64,000 bases of DNA from Maribacter halichondriae (GCF_027474825.1 NZ_CP107030.1:3168529-3232528), one strand, 5' to 3'; numbered from the stretch's first letter, positions 44,503 to 54,369 are shown. Numbers and translations: made by a program. Notes: generated by a model not told the origin, from the sequence alone.

Positions 44503-45323
44503 TTAGATGAACTTGTTCACCGTTTTCCGAAGCGCGACCAAATTCGTCAAAAGCCTTTCCAAATAATCCAAATGCAACATATTGGCGCCATCGCTTTTTG
44601 CATTGGAAGGATCAAAATGGGTCTCCATGAAGATTCCGTCCACTCCGGCCGCGATGCCTGCCCTTGCCATAGTATTGATGAGTTCGGGGCGACCCCGGTA
44701 ACACCGGAAGCTTGATTCGGTTGTTGTAACGAATGGGTCACATCGAGCACCACCGGCGCATATTGTTTCATCGTTGGGATTCCTCTGAAATCAACGACCA
44801 TATCTTGATACCCGAACATGGTACCGCGATCGGTAATACAGACCTGTTGGTTACCAGAATCAGTGACCTTCGTTACCGCATGTTTCATACTTTCGGGACT
44901 CATGAATTGTCCCTTTTTAAGATTTACGACTTTGCCGGTTTTTGCAGCCGCAACTACAAGATTTGTCTGACGTACCAAAAAAGCGGGAATCTGCAGGACA
45001 TCAACAAATTCGGCGGCCATTTCGGCATCTGTCGTTTCATGAATATCGGTCACCGTCGGTACTTGAAAAGTCTCTGAAACTTTTCTTAGGATTTTCAATG
45101 CTTTTTCGTCCCCGATGCCTGAAAAAGAATCCACACGGCTGCGATTGGCCTTTTTGAAACTCCCCTTAAAAACATAGGGAATTTGAAGTTTATCCGTCAC
45201 CGAAACTATCTTTTCCGCAATGCGCAGAGCCATTTCTTCTCCCTCTATGGCGCAGGGTCCTGAGAGCAGGAAAAAATTGTTTTTATCGGTATGTTTTATT
45301 TGAGGAATGAGCGAAAGATCCAT
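44503..45323 (-). CDS. kdsA: 3-deoxy-8-phosphooctulonate synthase (KDO-8-P synthase), frameshifted near the C-terminus
   Basis: Condenses PEP with arabinose 5-phosphate to make KDO-8-P for lipid A-core. Motifs: FLLSGPCAIEGEEMALRI (the Cys marks the metal-dependent class), FKGSFKKANRSRVDSF, TDIHETTDAEMAAEFVDVLQ, KKGQFMSPESMKHAVTK and VVDFRGIPTMKQ. As given the frame changes at QASGVTG and ends in nonsense at 44547. One more base in the C4 run at 44693-44696 restores GGRPELINTMARAGIAAGVD, MLHLDYLERL and a stop at 44503 (273 residues). The gene is normally essential, so a sequence error is likelier than a real mutation. Confidence 0.9.
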
Positions 45324-45398
45324 TTCTTAAAATTTCCCCAAAGATAGCATTTAACTGTGGTTTCCTTTTTAGATTTATCGGAGACAAAGCCATTATAT

Positions 45399-45989
45399 AT
45401 GAAGTTATATTTCGTTTACCTATTGTTTTTGGGAATTCTGATACGTCCAATAAACAATTATGGACAAGTCAAGGAGCAAGGTAAAACTTTCGGACTCATT
45501 AATTTGGAACGCCATCAATTTAAGTTCGATTTGCTCTCTCCTGGGCTAAGTTATGAGTTGGGAATTTTCAAAAACGTAAGCGCTTCCGGTGGCCTTGGTA
45601 TAGGTTATGCTACCTATGAAGAAGGGTATGCCATTGGTCTGACACTACATACCAGGGTACGTTATTATCATAATTTGAATAGAAGAATCAGTAATAACAA
45701 GAATGTTTCAGGTAATTCGGGAAATTATATTGCGGCTGCTCGAAGTATTTTTTTCTCCCCATTGCGATTGGCAACGAATATAGAAGGCCCTGATGACTTT
45801 AACATTGGTTTTTACGGAGTTACCCATGGAATTCAGCGCACTTACGAAAACGGATTCAATTTTGATGCAGAGCTGGGGGCAGGATATTACGTTGGGGACG
45901 GAGTGCCATCGGGTTACGGCCCGCTATTCAATTTCAAATTCGGTTGGGTCGCCACAAAACGGAAATCACGGAAGCCGGTTTTTAATTGA
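45399..45989 (+). CDS. Exported outer-membrane-barrel-like protein
   Basis: Start chosen at ATG 45399 for the signal peptide MKLYFVYLLFLGILIRPINN; an upstream in-frame start would add 14 unlikely residues. About 196 residues with alternating beta pattern and aromatic girdles (ISGLSYELGIF-like, GFYGVTHGIQRTYENGFNF, AELGAGYYVGDG). It resembles small outer-membrane barrels but lacks a recognised family. Divergent from kdsA. Confidence 0.7.
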   Translation: MKLYFVYLLFLGILIRPINNYGQVKEQGKTFGLINLERHQFKFDLLSPGLSYELGIFKNVSASGGLGIGYATYEEGYAIGLTLHTRVRYYHNLNRRISNNKNVSGNSGNYIAAARSIFFSPLRLATNIEGPDDFNIGFYGVTHGIQRTYENGFNFDAELGAGYYVGDGVPSGYGPLFNFKFGWVATKRKSRKPVFN

Positions 45990-46074
45990 GTGTTATTCTT
46001 CATTGCAGTCAACTCCCTAAAAATCAACAATCTAAAAATAACACATCTTTAGGTTTTCCAGAGAAAAATAGCAG

Positions 46075-46082
46075 TATCTTTG
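46075..46082 (+). promoter_or_regulatory. Bacteroidetes -7 box TATCTTTG for typA
   Basis: Perfect TAnnTTTG, 43 bp before the typA ATG at 46125. The -33 region has no clear TTG. Confidence 0.6.
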
Positions 46083-46124
46083 CACGCTTAAAATAGCAGA
46101 GTATTGCTATTAATTTTTAGAATT

Positions 46125-47924
46125 ATGTCAATAACAAAAAATATCGCGATCATCGCACACGTAGACCACGGTAAAACTACCTTGGTCGATAAGATCATGC
46201 ACCATTGCCAACTGTTCCGGGACAACCAGAACACGGGTGAACTGATTTTGGACAATAATGATCTGGAACGTGAGCGTGGAATTACCATTACCTCTAAAAA
46301 CGTTTCGGTAGTCTATAAAGATGTTAAAATCAATATTATCGATACGCCAGGTCACGCCGATTTCGGTGGAGAAGTAGAGCGTGTTCTGAACATGGCCGAT
46401 GGCGTTTTGTTATTGGTCGATGCTTTTGAAGGCCCGATGCCTCAGACCCGTTTTGTTTTGCAAAAAGCCATCGATTTGGGCTTGAAACCCTGCGTGGTCA
46501 TCAATAAAGTGGACAAGGAGAACTGTACGCCCGAAGAAGTTCATGAAAAAGTTTTTGACTTGATGTTCGAATTGGGTGCCGAAGAATGGCAATTAGATTT
46601 CCCGACCGTCTATGGTTCTGCCAAAAATAATTGGATGAGCGACGATTGGAGAAATGAGACCGATAATATCGAACCACTGTTGGATATGGTAGTTGAATAC
46701 ATCCCTACTTTTGAAGTCAAAGAGGGAAACACGCAAATGTTGATTACTTCATTGGATTATTCATCCTTTACAGGAAGGATAGCCATCGGAAGATTGCAGC
46801 GAGGTACATTGAAAGAAAACCAACAGATTTCATTGGTCAAACGTGACGGTAGCCTTGTAAAATCCAAAATAAAGGAGCTTTTTACTTTCGAAGGTCTTGG
46901 CCGTTTGAAAGTAAAGGAAGTTGTGGCAGGAGATATTTGCGCCATAATAGGGCTTGAAGGTTTTGAGATTGGGGACACAATTGCTGATGTCGAAAATCCT
47001 GAGGCATTGAAGACTATTGCCATCGATGAGCCGACGATGAGTATGTTGTTTACCATTAATGATAGTCCGTTTTTCGGGCAGGATGGTAAATTCGTCACCT
47101 CACGTCATATCAAGGAACGATTGGAGCGTGAGTTGGAAAAAAACCTGGCCTTACGGGTCAACGAAACGGATAGTGCGGATAAATTTTTGGTTTTTGGTCG
47201 TGGTGTATTGCACCTTTCCGTTTTGATCGAGACCATGCGCCGTGAAGGCTATGAATTGCAGATCGGGCAACCTCAGGTTATCATCAAGGAAATCGATGGG
47301 GTTAAATGTGAACCCATAGAACAATTGACGATTGATCTTCCTGAAGAAGTTTCGGGTAAGGCGGTTGAAATGGTTTCTATTCGAAAAGGCGAGATGACCA
47401 GTATGGAAGCCAAAGGCAACCGTATGGTATGTGAGTTCTTGATTCCTTCGAGAGGAATTATCGGACTACGAAACCAATTGCTGACCGCTACCGCGGGCGA
47501 GGCCATCATGGCTCACCGATTTTTGGAATACCAACCGATGAAAGGCGATATTCCACAACGTCAGAACGGTTCTTTGGTTTCTATGGAGAAAGGAAAAGCG
47601 ATTCCGTATTCTATAGATAAACTTCAAGATCGTGGGAAGTTTTTTGTAGATCCAGGCGAGGATATCTATGAAGGTCAGGTTATCGGGGAGAATTCCCGTG
47701 GCGATGATATGACCATCAATATTACCAAAACCAAGAAACTTTCAAACGTTCGTTCTTCTGGTGCCGATGACAAAGCAAAAATTGTTCCTGCGATAAAGTT
47801 CTCTTTGGAGGAAGCATTGGAATATATTCAAAAAGATGAATATGTTGAAGTTACTCCAAAACATTTACGACTTCGAAAAGTCTATTTGAAAGAAGTCGAT
47901 AGGAAGCGGAATAAGATAGATTAA
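46125..47924 (+). CDS. typA: GTP-binding protein TypA/BipA
   Basis: About 599 residues from ATG 46125. Translational GTPase motifs: AHVDHGKTTLVDKIM (G1), RERGITITSKNVSV (G2), DTPGHADFGGEVERVL (G3) and INKVDKENC (G4), then elongation-factor-like domains II-III and the BipA-specific C-terminus (EFLIPSRGIIGLRNQLLTAT). A ribosome-binding GTPase needed for assembly and stress or cold adaptation. A bidirectional terminator follows. Confidence 0.95.
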   Translation: MSITKNIAIIAHVDHGKTTLVDKIMHHCQLFRDNQNTGELILDNNDLERERGITITSKNVSVVYKDVKINIIDTPGHADFGGEVERVLNMADGVLLLVDAFEGPMPQTRFVLQKAIDLGLKPCVVINKVDKENCTPEEVHEKVFDLMFELGAEEWQLDFPTVYGSAKNNWMSDDWRNETDNIEPLLDMVVEYIPTFEVKEGNTQMLITSLDYSSFTGRIAIGRLQRGTLKENQQISLVKRDGSLVKSKIKELFTFEGLGRLKVKEVVAGDICAIIGLEGFEIGDTIADVENPEALKTIAIDEPTMSMLFTINDSPFFGQDGKFVTSRHIKERLERELEKNLALRVNETDSADKFLVFGRGVLHLSVLIETMRREGYELQIGQPQVIIKEIDGVKCEPIEQLTIDLPEEVSGKAVEMVSIRKGEMTSMEAKGNRMVCEFLIPSRGIIGLRNQLLTATAGEAIMAHRFLEYQPMKGDIPQRQNGSLVSMEKGKAIPYSIDKLQDRGKFFVDPGEDIYEGQVIGENSRGDDMTINITKTKKLSNVRSSGADDKAKIVPAIKFSLEEALEYIQKDEYVEVTPKHLRLRKVYLKEVDRKRNKID

Positions 47925-47935
47925 TACTTAGTCAT

Positions 47936-47977
47936 AAAAAAAGACCCGATCAATGAACTTGATCGGGTCTTTTTTTT
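47936..47977. terminator. Bidirectional rho-independent terminator
   Basis: Perfect 11-bp stem GACCCGATCAA / TTGATCGGGTC (47943-47953, 47959-47969) with a 5-base loop, A7 on the left and T8 on the right. It can end both typA (plus) and the glucokinase gene (minus). Confidence 0.93.
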
Positions 47978-47990
47978 AAAGCCGTTTGCG

Positions 47991-48743
47991 TTATCCAAGA
48001 ATATGTTTCCTGACCTGGGCCGCACAGGCCGCACCGATAATACCGGCATGGTTTTGCAGTTCAGCAGGGATTACGGGCATTTCTACTTTTATATAGTCTT
48101 TAAACTCGTACCAGTCCTTTGACGTACCGCCACCAAGAATGACCAGATCCGGAGAAACGATCAATTCGACATATTTTAGAAATTTATTGAAACGCTTGCC
48201 CCATTTTTTAAAGGAAAGTTCTTCTCGTTCCATGGCCGAAGCAGCCGCCCACGTTTCTATTTTATCGTATTTTTTATAGGGAATTTGTCCCAATTCAAAA
48301 TTCGGGATCAAACGGCCGTCCAAGAAGGCGCCACTGCCTAAACCCGTGCCGATAGTAATCATGACGACGAAACCCATTTCGCCTTTGCCGATTCCGTAAT
48401 TCATGGTAGCATAACCGGCCGCGTCGGCATCATTGATAACGGTAAATTCGAGTCCCGTTCTTTTTTCAAGAAGTTCTTCAGCGTTCAGGCCGTCCCAAGA
48501 TTCATGCAAATTGCCGGAAGATTTGCAAACTCCCTTTTTGATTACGGTAGGAAATCCGCAGCCTACATTTCCTTTGTAATCGAAGTGTTCGATAATCTGT
48601 GCGATCACATCCGCCATCTCGTCGGGTTTTCGAGATTCGGGCGTGGCAATTCGAAATCGTTCGGTAGTCATTTCCCCGGTTTTCATATCCACCAAGGCAC
48701 CTTTTATTCCGGAGCCACCAACATCAATACCAAGAATTTCCAT
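47991..48743 (-). CDS. ROK-family polyphosphate glucokinase-like kinase
   Basis: A 250-residue ROK/actin-fold kinase: [20 protein letters not shown] (phosphate 1), [18 protein letters not shown] (catalytic Asp), [18 protein letters not shown] (phosphate 2) and [12 protein letters not shown] (adenosine). The size and the [20 protein letters not shown] loop match PPGK-type kinases that use polyphosphate and/or ATP to phosphorylate glucose. Which donor is used cannot be told from sequence. Confidence 0.85.
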   Translation of the reverse strand: MEILGIDVGGSGIKGALVDMKTGEMTTERFRIATPESRKPDEMADVIAQIIEHFDYKGNVGCGFPTVIKKGVCKSSGNLHESWDGLNAEELLEKRTGLEFTVINDADAAGYATMNYGIGKGEMGFVVMITIGTGLGSGAFLDGRLIPNFELGQIPYKKYDKIETWAAASAMEREELSFKKWGKRFNKFLKYVELIVSPDLVILGGGTSKDWYEFKDYIKVEMPVIPAELQNHAGIIGAACAAQVRKHILG

Positions 48744-48818
48744 GAATTAGGATTTGCTATTATGGGCGCAAAAGTAATAAAAAGTTTATCCAACACTGAA
48801 ATAATGTTATGAACCGTC

Positions 48819-50315
48819 TTAATTCTGTGGTGTGTCCATATAAAGTTTGGAGTTTCCATTTTGGAGCATTGGCAAGAGTTCTTCAATTAGGTCCTCATTT
48901 TTGCTCGCGACATTCTCTGTTTCCAACAAATCTTTGGTGTGATCGTACAGTTCTAGTATTGGTTCTTCATCCCTAAAGTACTTTGTGAAACGGTAGTTAT
49001 CAGTTCGCATCGAAATGCCGTTGTAATAGTAGCTATAGGCTATGTTCTCAAAATTTCCGTTTGTGTTTTCCATTAACCTGACAAGGCTTTCGCCATCCAA
49101 TTTTTTGTTCGATTCAAGTGCACAAAGCTCTAAAATTGTTGGATAGAGATCAACTGTTTCTACGATATTCTCTACTTTTAGAACGGCATGGTCCATATAG
49201 GGCGATTTGATGATCAATGTGCTTTTTAATGCATTTTCAAAAAGGGTATGTTTACCCCATACCCGTTGGTCACCCAAATGCCAACCATGGTCTCCCCAGA
49301 TGACGATGATGGTGTTTTTATCAAGTCCTGAGGATTTTAGTTCCTTCATTAATTTTCCTATTTGGGCATCGACATAACTTATGGAGGCGAGATAGGCGTG
49401 TCTCAGTTTTTTTGCGTATTCGTCGGAAACCGATTTTGAAAGACTAGCTTTTTCGTCACCCAAAGCATATTGATTGAATTCTCCACTTTCATGTAGGCTT
49501 TTCAAATTTATATTTTCAGGGATGTTCGGATTTTCACTTATCGGAATAGAATCCGGCTCGTACATATCCCAATATTCTTTAGGTGCGTTAAAGGGTAGGT
49601 GGGGCTTGAAAAATCCAACACCCATAAAAAAGGGTTTGTTCTTATTTTTGAGTTCTCGAAGTTTTGAAATGGCGAGATTGGCCGTTATCCCATCAGGATA
49701 TCCTTCGTCATTAACTTCCCCTGCCTCATAAGGTTTCACTTGTTTTTTAAGGCTTTGGCGGTTTTCGCCATCGGCATATCCGAAAAAAGCGTTCCATCCG
49801 GTTTTCCATTTTCCGGAATCGAACAAAAGTTCGCTCCAGCTATGGGGTAGCTCCCTTTTTTGGCTGGGTTCTTCTTCATAACCATATATATACCCGTCTG
49901 CGGAATGGCTTATTTTTCCGATTCCGATGGTGTGATAGCCTTCTTGTTTTAAGCGATGGATAAATGTTTCGGGAATGGAATCTTCAGGTTTATCGGAGAG
50001 TTCCTTTTCAATGGCATTGTTCTGCAAATGGATTTTTTTCCATGGGCGATATCCTGTCAACAAAGCATGGCGTGAGGCTCCACAGGTGGGTACTTGCACA
50101 TAGTGGTTTAGGAAAATGCTTCCTTCCGATGCCAAGGCATCCATATTGGGGGAGATCACATAATTCTTTCCGTAGGCACCGAGTTCAGAGCGTAAATCAT
50201 CCACGGCTATAAAAAGAACGTTCGGGCGACTTTGCTTTTCAACAAAGGGTTTTTCTTCTTTACAACCCAAAAGCGAAACGGCCATTACGGTAAATACAAG
50301 ATAATATTTTGACAT
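48819..50315 (-). CDS. S1-family sulfatase lipoprotein (iduronate-2-sulfatase-like)
   Basis: Start at ATG 50315 (MSKYYLVFTVMAVSLLGC, lipobox). NVLFIAVDDLRSELGAYGKN holds metal aspartates, VPTCGASRHALLTGYRPW is the C-x-A-S-R variant of the formylglycine signature, and VIWGDHGWHLGDQRVWGKHT gives the DHG/HLG metal and substrate residues. Resembles S1 subfamily 7 enzymes acting on glycosaminoglycan-like or algal sulfates. An upstream in-frame ATG (50345) would add 10 residues and spoil the signal. Confidence 0.9.
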   Translation of the reverse strand: MSKYYLVFTVMAVSLLGCKEEKPFVEKQSRPNVLFIAVDDLRSELGAYGKNYVISPNMDALASEGSIFLNHYVQVPTCGASRHALLTGYRPWKKIHLQNNAIEKELSDKPEDSIPETFIHRLKQEGYHTIGIGKISHSADGYIYGYEEEPSQKRELPHSWSELLFDSGKWKTGWNAFFGYADGENRQSLKKQVKPYEAGEVNDEGYPDGITANLAISKLRELKNKNKPFFMGVGFFKPHLPFNAPKEYWDMYEPDSIPISENPNIPENINLKSLHESGEFNQYALGDEKASLSKSVSDEYAKKLRHAYLASISYVDAQIGKLMKELKSSGLDKNTIIVIWGDHGWHLGDQRVWGKHTLFENALKSTLIIKSPYMDHAVLKVENIVETVDLYPTILELCALESNKKLDGESLVRLMENTNGNFENIAYSYYYNGISMRTDNYRFTKYFRDEEPILELYDHTKDLLETENVASKNEDLIEELLPMLQNGNSKLYMDTPQN

Positions 50316-50360
50316 GCTCGGTCGATTCGTTTGCGTTGCAACCAAGTTAGTGAAAAGTGT

Positions 50361-51482
50361 TTATAAACTTTTCTTGATTTGAGCCACCGCTTTTACGATC
50401 AAAAATGCGGGCATGACGACCTTGAGTTCTGATTGGTTGATTACAGTAACGATGGTAGCATTTTGATTTTCCAAATACGCCAAGTAACATGTGTAACCTG
50501 GGTCAAAACCACTATGACCCATGACTTTTCCTGTTTTTCGGGATGTATCGTAAAGCATGACCCCTAGACCGTATCCCTTTTCAAAATCGAGCATTTTATC
50601 CAAAGTGGTCTTTGATTTGAAAAGTTTCCCGCTAAAAGCAGCTTGTCCGAATAACAGGAGGTCATCGATATTGGTTAGAATACCTCCTGAGGAATTCATA
50701 TGATTGAAATTCAATGTGAATTCGGTCAAGTCCCAATCGGTATAGTAGCCCTTGAACATCATGGGAAGAACTTGTGCAGAGGGTTGTAACGATGTATTTT
50801 TCAACGCCAAGGGTGTGACGATTCGATTGCCAATAATATTGGCAATGTTTTTCTTTTCAATTTTTTCCGCAATCATTCCCAAAAGAATATAATTTGTATT
50901 CGAGTAATTATATTTACCAAGCTTGTTGACCGAGGGCGTAACGTTCAAAGCGATATCGATTCGGTCTCGTAGTGAATATTTTCTTTCAGGTTCATTTTTC
51001 AGGGCATTGAGATGTATCTGTCCTTTGTTCAGATAATCAGCAATTCCACTCGTATGGCGTAAAAGATGTTCTAAGGTCAATTCCTTTTCATAGGTTTTAC
51101 CCTCAAAAGCCGTCAACTCTTTTATCATCTGCTCATCCAGATACTTGGTTGCCTTGTCTTCGAGGGATAAAAGCCCTTCCTCCTCCATTTGCAACATGCA
51201 AACGGCGACAAAAGTCTTGGTAATGCTGGCGGCAATGAAAAGCTCATCGCCTTGTAATTTGTTTTCTTTTTCTCGACCGATATGGCCTACACTATGCTTC
51301 CAATTCAATGTATTCGGATAGTCCACTGCGGCCATCACTCCACTTGCTTCGGGATTTATTTTCAGATATTCGTCGGCTAAAGATGTCAGGTCTTTCTCAA
51401 GGGCATAGGATGATTGGCTGCTTACAATACCATGGATAAAGAGAAAAATGAAACAACTAATTTTAAGGACTACCATCTTCAT
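50361..51482 (-). CDS. Exported serine hydrolase (beta-lactamase-like)
   Basis: A 373-residue protein with a signal peptide (VLKISCFIFLFIHGIVSSQS). Motifs FIAASITKTFVAVCML (S-x-x-K), YNYSNTNYILLG (Y-x-N) and MGHSGFDPGYTC (H-x-G). Probably a D-amino peptidase or esterase in the periplasm. The NUDIX gene lies 75 bp upstream. Confidence 0.9.
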   Translation of the reverse strand: MKMVVLKISCFIFLFIHGIVSSQSSYALEKDLTSLADEYLKINPEASGVMAAVDYPNTLNWKHSVGHIGREKENKLQGDELFIAASITKTFVAVCMLQMEEEGLLSLEDKATKYLDEQMIKELTAFEGKTYEKELTLEHLLRHTSGIADYLNKGQIHLNALKNEPERKYSLRDRIDIALNVTPSVNKLGKYNYSNTNYILLGMIAEKIEKKNIANIIGNRIVTPLALKNTSLQPSAQVLPMMFKGYYTDWDLTEFTLNFNHMNSSGGILTNIDDLLLFGQAAFSGKLFKSKTTLDKMLDFEKGYGLGVMLYDTSRKTGKVMGHSGFDPGYTCYLAYLENQNATIVTVINQSELKVVMPAFLIVKAVAQIKKSL

Positions 51483-51556
51483 GGATGTTCGATTTTGATT
51501 ACGGTAAAAAGAGGATAGAGGAAAAGAATTGTTACAGTTTCGAAGATGAAAAACTT

Positions 51557-52372
51557 TTAGCGCAACGTGCCACTCGCTTTTAGGAAATCAAATATCAAAA
51601 CGTCCACAGCTGCCACTTTATCTATATCGGAATAATTGAGCCAAACCATCTCTTCGATTTCGGAATCGGGCAGCAGTGTTCCTCTGTAATTTGCCGAATA
51701 ACATGTCATTCGTACTAAGATTCCGGGTTTATGGCCATCGGCCTGCGCTTCGAAAATACCGAGAAAATTCAAGGTTGGCAGTTCGAGATCGACGCTCAAT
51801 TCTTCCTTGATTTCGCGGGACAAAGCTTGGGCGTCCGTTTCGCTGGCTTCCCTCTTTCCACCGGGAATGTAGTATTTTGTTTTTCCTTTCGAACGTGTGC
51901 TTAGAATCTTTCCACCGACAATATAGATCCAGGCCAGTTTATCAATAATCTGATCGGAAGGTTCTATATAGTAATCAATGGAATTCAAGGAGTGGTTCGG
52001 GTCGATAAAATCAAGGAATTTATCAATAGCTTTTCCGAAATCCGTTAAAGTCCCCAATTGGTTATTTCTCCCCAAAGCACTTGAAATGGTCTCATCACGA
52101 TTACCGAATCTGTACCCTCCTTTTTTTATCCACAATATATTCAGCAAATGTTGCATCATTACATTGCCCAATTGGTCGATGGAGATGGCTATTTTCAAAA
52201 GATAATCGCCAAGACCTTGAAATCCTTTTGTGAAAAAAGCATGGAAAATTCCATAAATAAATCCGAAGGGACCAGTAACCACCAACAGCACAATCGAAAT
52301 CAAAAAAAGTAAGATTCCGATAATCGGATTCGCCTTCTTGTCGGGCTGGTAGACTTGTTTTTTGAGAATCAT
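51557..52372 (-). CDS. NUDIX hydrolase with N-terminal membrane region
   Basis: A 271-residue protein: an N-terminal hydrophobic part with 1-2 helices (GILLFLISIVLLVVTGPFGF), then a NUDIX domain with the box GGKREASETDAQALSREIKE followed by ELSVDLE (G-x5-E-x7-REU-x-EE). NUDIX enzymes hydrolyse nucleoside diphosphate derivatives. The membrane-linked N-terminus is unusual for the family. Confidence 0.85.
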   Translation of the reverse strand: MILKKQVYQPDKKANPIIGILLFLISIVLLVVTGPFGFIYGIFHAFFTKGFQGLGDYLLKIAISIDQLGNVMMQHLLNILWIKKGGYRFGNRDETISSALGRNNQLGTLTDFGKAIDKFLDFIDPNHSLNSIDYYIEPSDQIIDKLAWIYIVGGKILSTRSKGKTKYYIPGGKREASETDAQALSREIKEELSVDLELPTLNFLGIFEAQADGHKPGILVRMTCYSANYRGTLLPDSEIEEMVWLNYSDIDKVAAVDVLIFDFLKASGTLR

Positions 52373-52443
52373 GTAACACCTATTGTAATATGTATGAAGT
52401 TACAAAAAACACAAAGTAGTGATGGTTGGTCGGACTTAAATAC

Positions 52444-53115
52444 TTAAAACAATTTTTCACGAACTGCATTAAAATAACTATCACTCACGGGAATTTTGGT
52501 TTCACCAATCAACAAATCCCGTCCTTTTAAGGCAGATACTTTTTGGGTGTTGACTATATAGGAGCGGTGGACGCGCATGAAAATATCGTTTGGGAGTAGG
52601 TCCTCCAATTTTTTAAGCGATTGGTTACTCATTATTTTCGATGGTGCCGTATGATATACAACATATTCACTGTCACTTTCTATATAGAGAATGTCGCTAT
52701 ACTTTAACTTGTGCAAATCATAACCTGATTTAACGGTAATGGAATCGGACTTTTCTTCGGAAGTTCCTTTCGCTTTGCTAACTGCTGCCAGAAAACGTTC
52801 AAAGGTTATCGGTTTTAAGAGATAATCGAGTGCGCTGAGCTCAAACCCTTCCAAAGCATATTCGGAATACGCAGTGGTGAATATGACTTGTACATGTTGC
52901 GGTAGTAGTTTGGCAAAGTCCGTTCCCTTGATTTCGGGCATTTGAATATCCAAAAACAACAGATCCACCTGCTGGCTATTCATGATTTTCATCGCCTCTA
53001 ATGGGTTTTCTGCCGTTCCTGCCAATTCCAGAAAATCCAATTTTCCGATATAGGTCGCAATCAGCGTTCTTGCCAATTCTTCGTCATCGACTACCAAACA
53101 TTTGATCTTAGCCAT
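52444..53115 (-). CDS. LytTR-type response regulator
   Basis: A 223-residue protein: receiver domain with VVDDEELART, phospho-acceptor Asp in VDLLFLDIQMPEIKG and Lys in LDYLLKPITFE; a LytTR DNA-binding domain (YDLHKLKYSDILYIESDSEY, FMRVHRSYIVNTQKVSALKG) completes it. Overlaps the kinase gene by 8 bp. LytTR domains bind pairs of ~9-bp direct repeats with about a 21-bp period; exactly such a pair lies at 54268-54297 between the kinase gene and the EF-hand operon. Confidence 0.93.
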   Translation of the reverse strand: MAKIKCLVVDDEELARTLIATYIGKLDFLELAGTAENPLEAMKIMNSQQVDLLFLDIQMPEIKGTDFAKLLPQHVQVIFTTAYSEYALEGFELSALDYLLKPITFERFLAAVSKAKGTSEEKSDSITVKSGYDLHKLKYSDILYIESDSEYVVYHTAPSKIMSNQSLKKLEDLLPNDIFMRVHRSYIVNTQKVSALKGRDLLIGETKIPVSDSYFNAVREKLF

Positions 53116-54178
53116 TCAAATCTATTTTTAAGTTCACCTTGAAAGCTTGTGAGGTTTCATTGATCAACAACTCATGTCGGTTAGGGTATACTATGGCCAA
53201 TCTTTTCTTTACATTTTCGATTCCAATACCGCCTACTTCATCTTTTACTACTGGCACTTGTGGTTTACTATTTTCTATTTCGAACAGGACCCTATCTTTA
53301 TCAGCATCAATTTTCATCCGAATAAATACATCCTTTATTTTTTCAATATTGCCATGTTTTAGGGCATTCTCCATAAAGGGAATAAAAAGCATAGGGGCAA
53401 TTTTAATATTTTGACTGGTCACTTTAAAATCAACTTCAATAGGATACTTTTTACTGCTCTTTAGTTCAAACAATTTGATATAGTTTGTAATATAGGTAAT
53501 CTCTTTTTCCAGCGGAACCAGTTCCTGCTCACATTCATAGAGTACATAGCGTAACATATCGGAAAGATAACCGATACTCTGTTGCGTCTTGCCGGAATCA
53601 ATAACCGAAAGTGCATAAATATTGTTCAGTGAATTGAACAAAAAATGAGGGTTGATTTGGGACTTTAAAAGTTTGAGTTCCGTTTGTAAGGCTTCGTTCT
53701 TGTTCACTATTATTTCTTCTTCCTTTTTCTGGGCAAACAAAAAGGTTTCTATAAACGTAGCCGCTATATAAGAAATGGACAGCATCAACAAGTTTATCAA
53801 GAATTTTGGTGGTGGCTTTCGTTGCATCCCCCTAGAAATATCCATGTCCGGCCCAGGAGGTGGCCCCATGCCGGGGCCGGGTCTAGGTCCAGATTCAGGT
53901 CCTATTCCCGAACCTTGAGCCGCCGCAATATCAGGAACAAGAAAGGTACACAATAAGAGTACCCCTATGGATATTAAGGCGAATAGCAAATACTTCTTTT
54001 TGAATAAAAGCGCTGGTGCTGTATAAAATACCAATACGGAAATTACCAAAATCTGGAAGACAAATGCAAGGCCATTCTCCTTCAAAAATTGGAAATCCTC
54101 TCCGAGAAAAAACCAAGAAGTCAGCCATATGACAAGCCATAAAACTACCTGAAAAAGAAATCGTTTGAGTTGGTTCAT
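53108..54178 (-). CDS. LytS-like sensor histidine kinase
   Basis: A 356-residue protein with about four membrane helices, an odd Pro/Gly-rich loop (SGPRPGPGMGPPPGPDMDIS) and the His_kinase domain: LKSQINPHFLFNSLNNIYAL (phospho-His) and a GHKL ATPase (GIGIENVKKRLAIVYPN). Partner of the adjacent LytTR regulator. Confidence 0.93.
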   Translation of the reverse strand: MNQLKRFLFQVVLWLVIWLTSWFFLGEDFQFLKENGLAFVFQILVISVLVFYTAPALLFKKKYLLFALISIGVLLLCTFLVPDIAAAQGSGIGPESGPRPGPGMGPPPGPDMDISRGMQRKPPPKFLINLLMLSISYIAATFIETFLFAQKKEEEIIVNKNEALQTELKLLKSQINPHFLFNSLNNIYALSVIDSGKTQQSIGYLSDMLRYVLYECEQELVPLEKEITYITNYIKLFELKSSKKYPIEVDFKVTSQNIKIAPMLFIPFMENALKHGNIEKIKDVFIRMKIDADKDRVLFEIENSKPQVPVVKDEVGGIGIENVKKRLAIVYPNRHELLINETSQAFKVNLKIDLNG

Positions 54179-54267
54179 ACTACAAATAAAAGGAAATAAA
54201 AATCATTCGACTATCGAAAACCCACTTTCAGATAGGTATTAAAATAGGAGTTACCGTCTCACATTGT

Positions 54268-54297
54268 CCATTCACTTAAAAGGAACACCCATTCACT
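54268..54297 (+). promoter_or_regulatory. LytTR-type direct repeat CCATTCACT-N12-CCATTCACT
   Basis: Two perfect 9-bp copies (54268-54276, 54289-54297) start 21 bp apart, two helical turns. The geometry matches known LytTR-regulator sites (for example those of BtsR and YpdB of E. coli). They are 73 bp from the EF-hand protein's ATG and between divergent transcription units. Confidence 0.7.
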
Positions 54298-54369
54298 GAA
54301 ATCATCGATTCAGCATTAAACTAATACGGAGATTTACACTCAAATTATAAACATAAATACATATAAATC

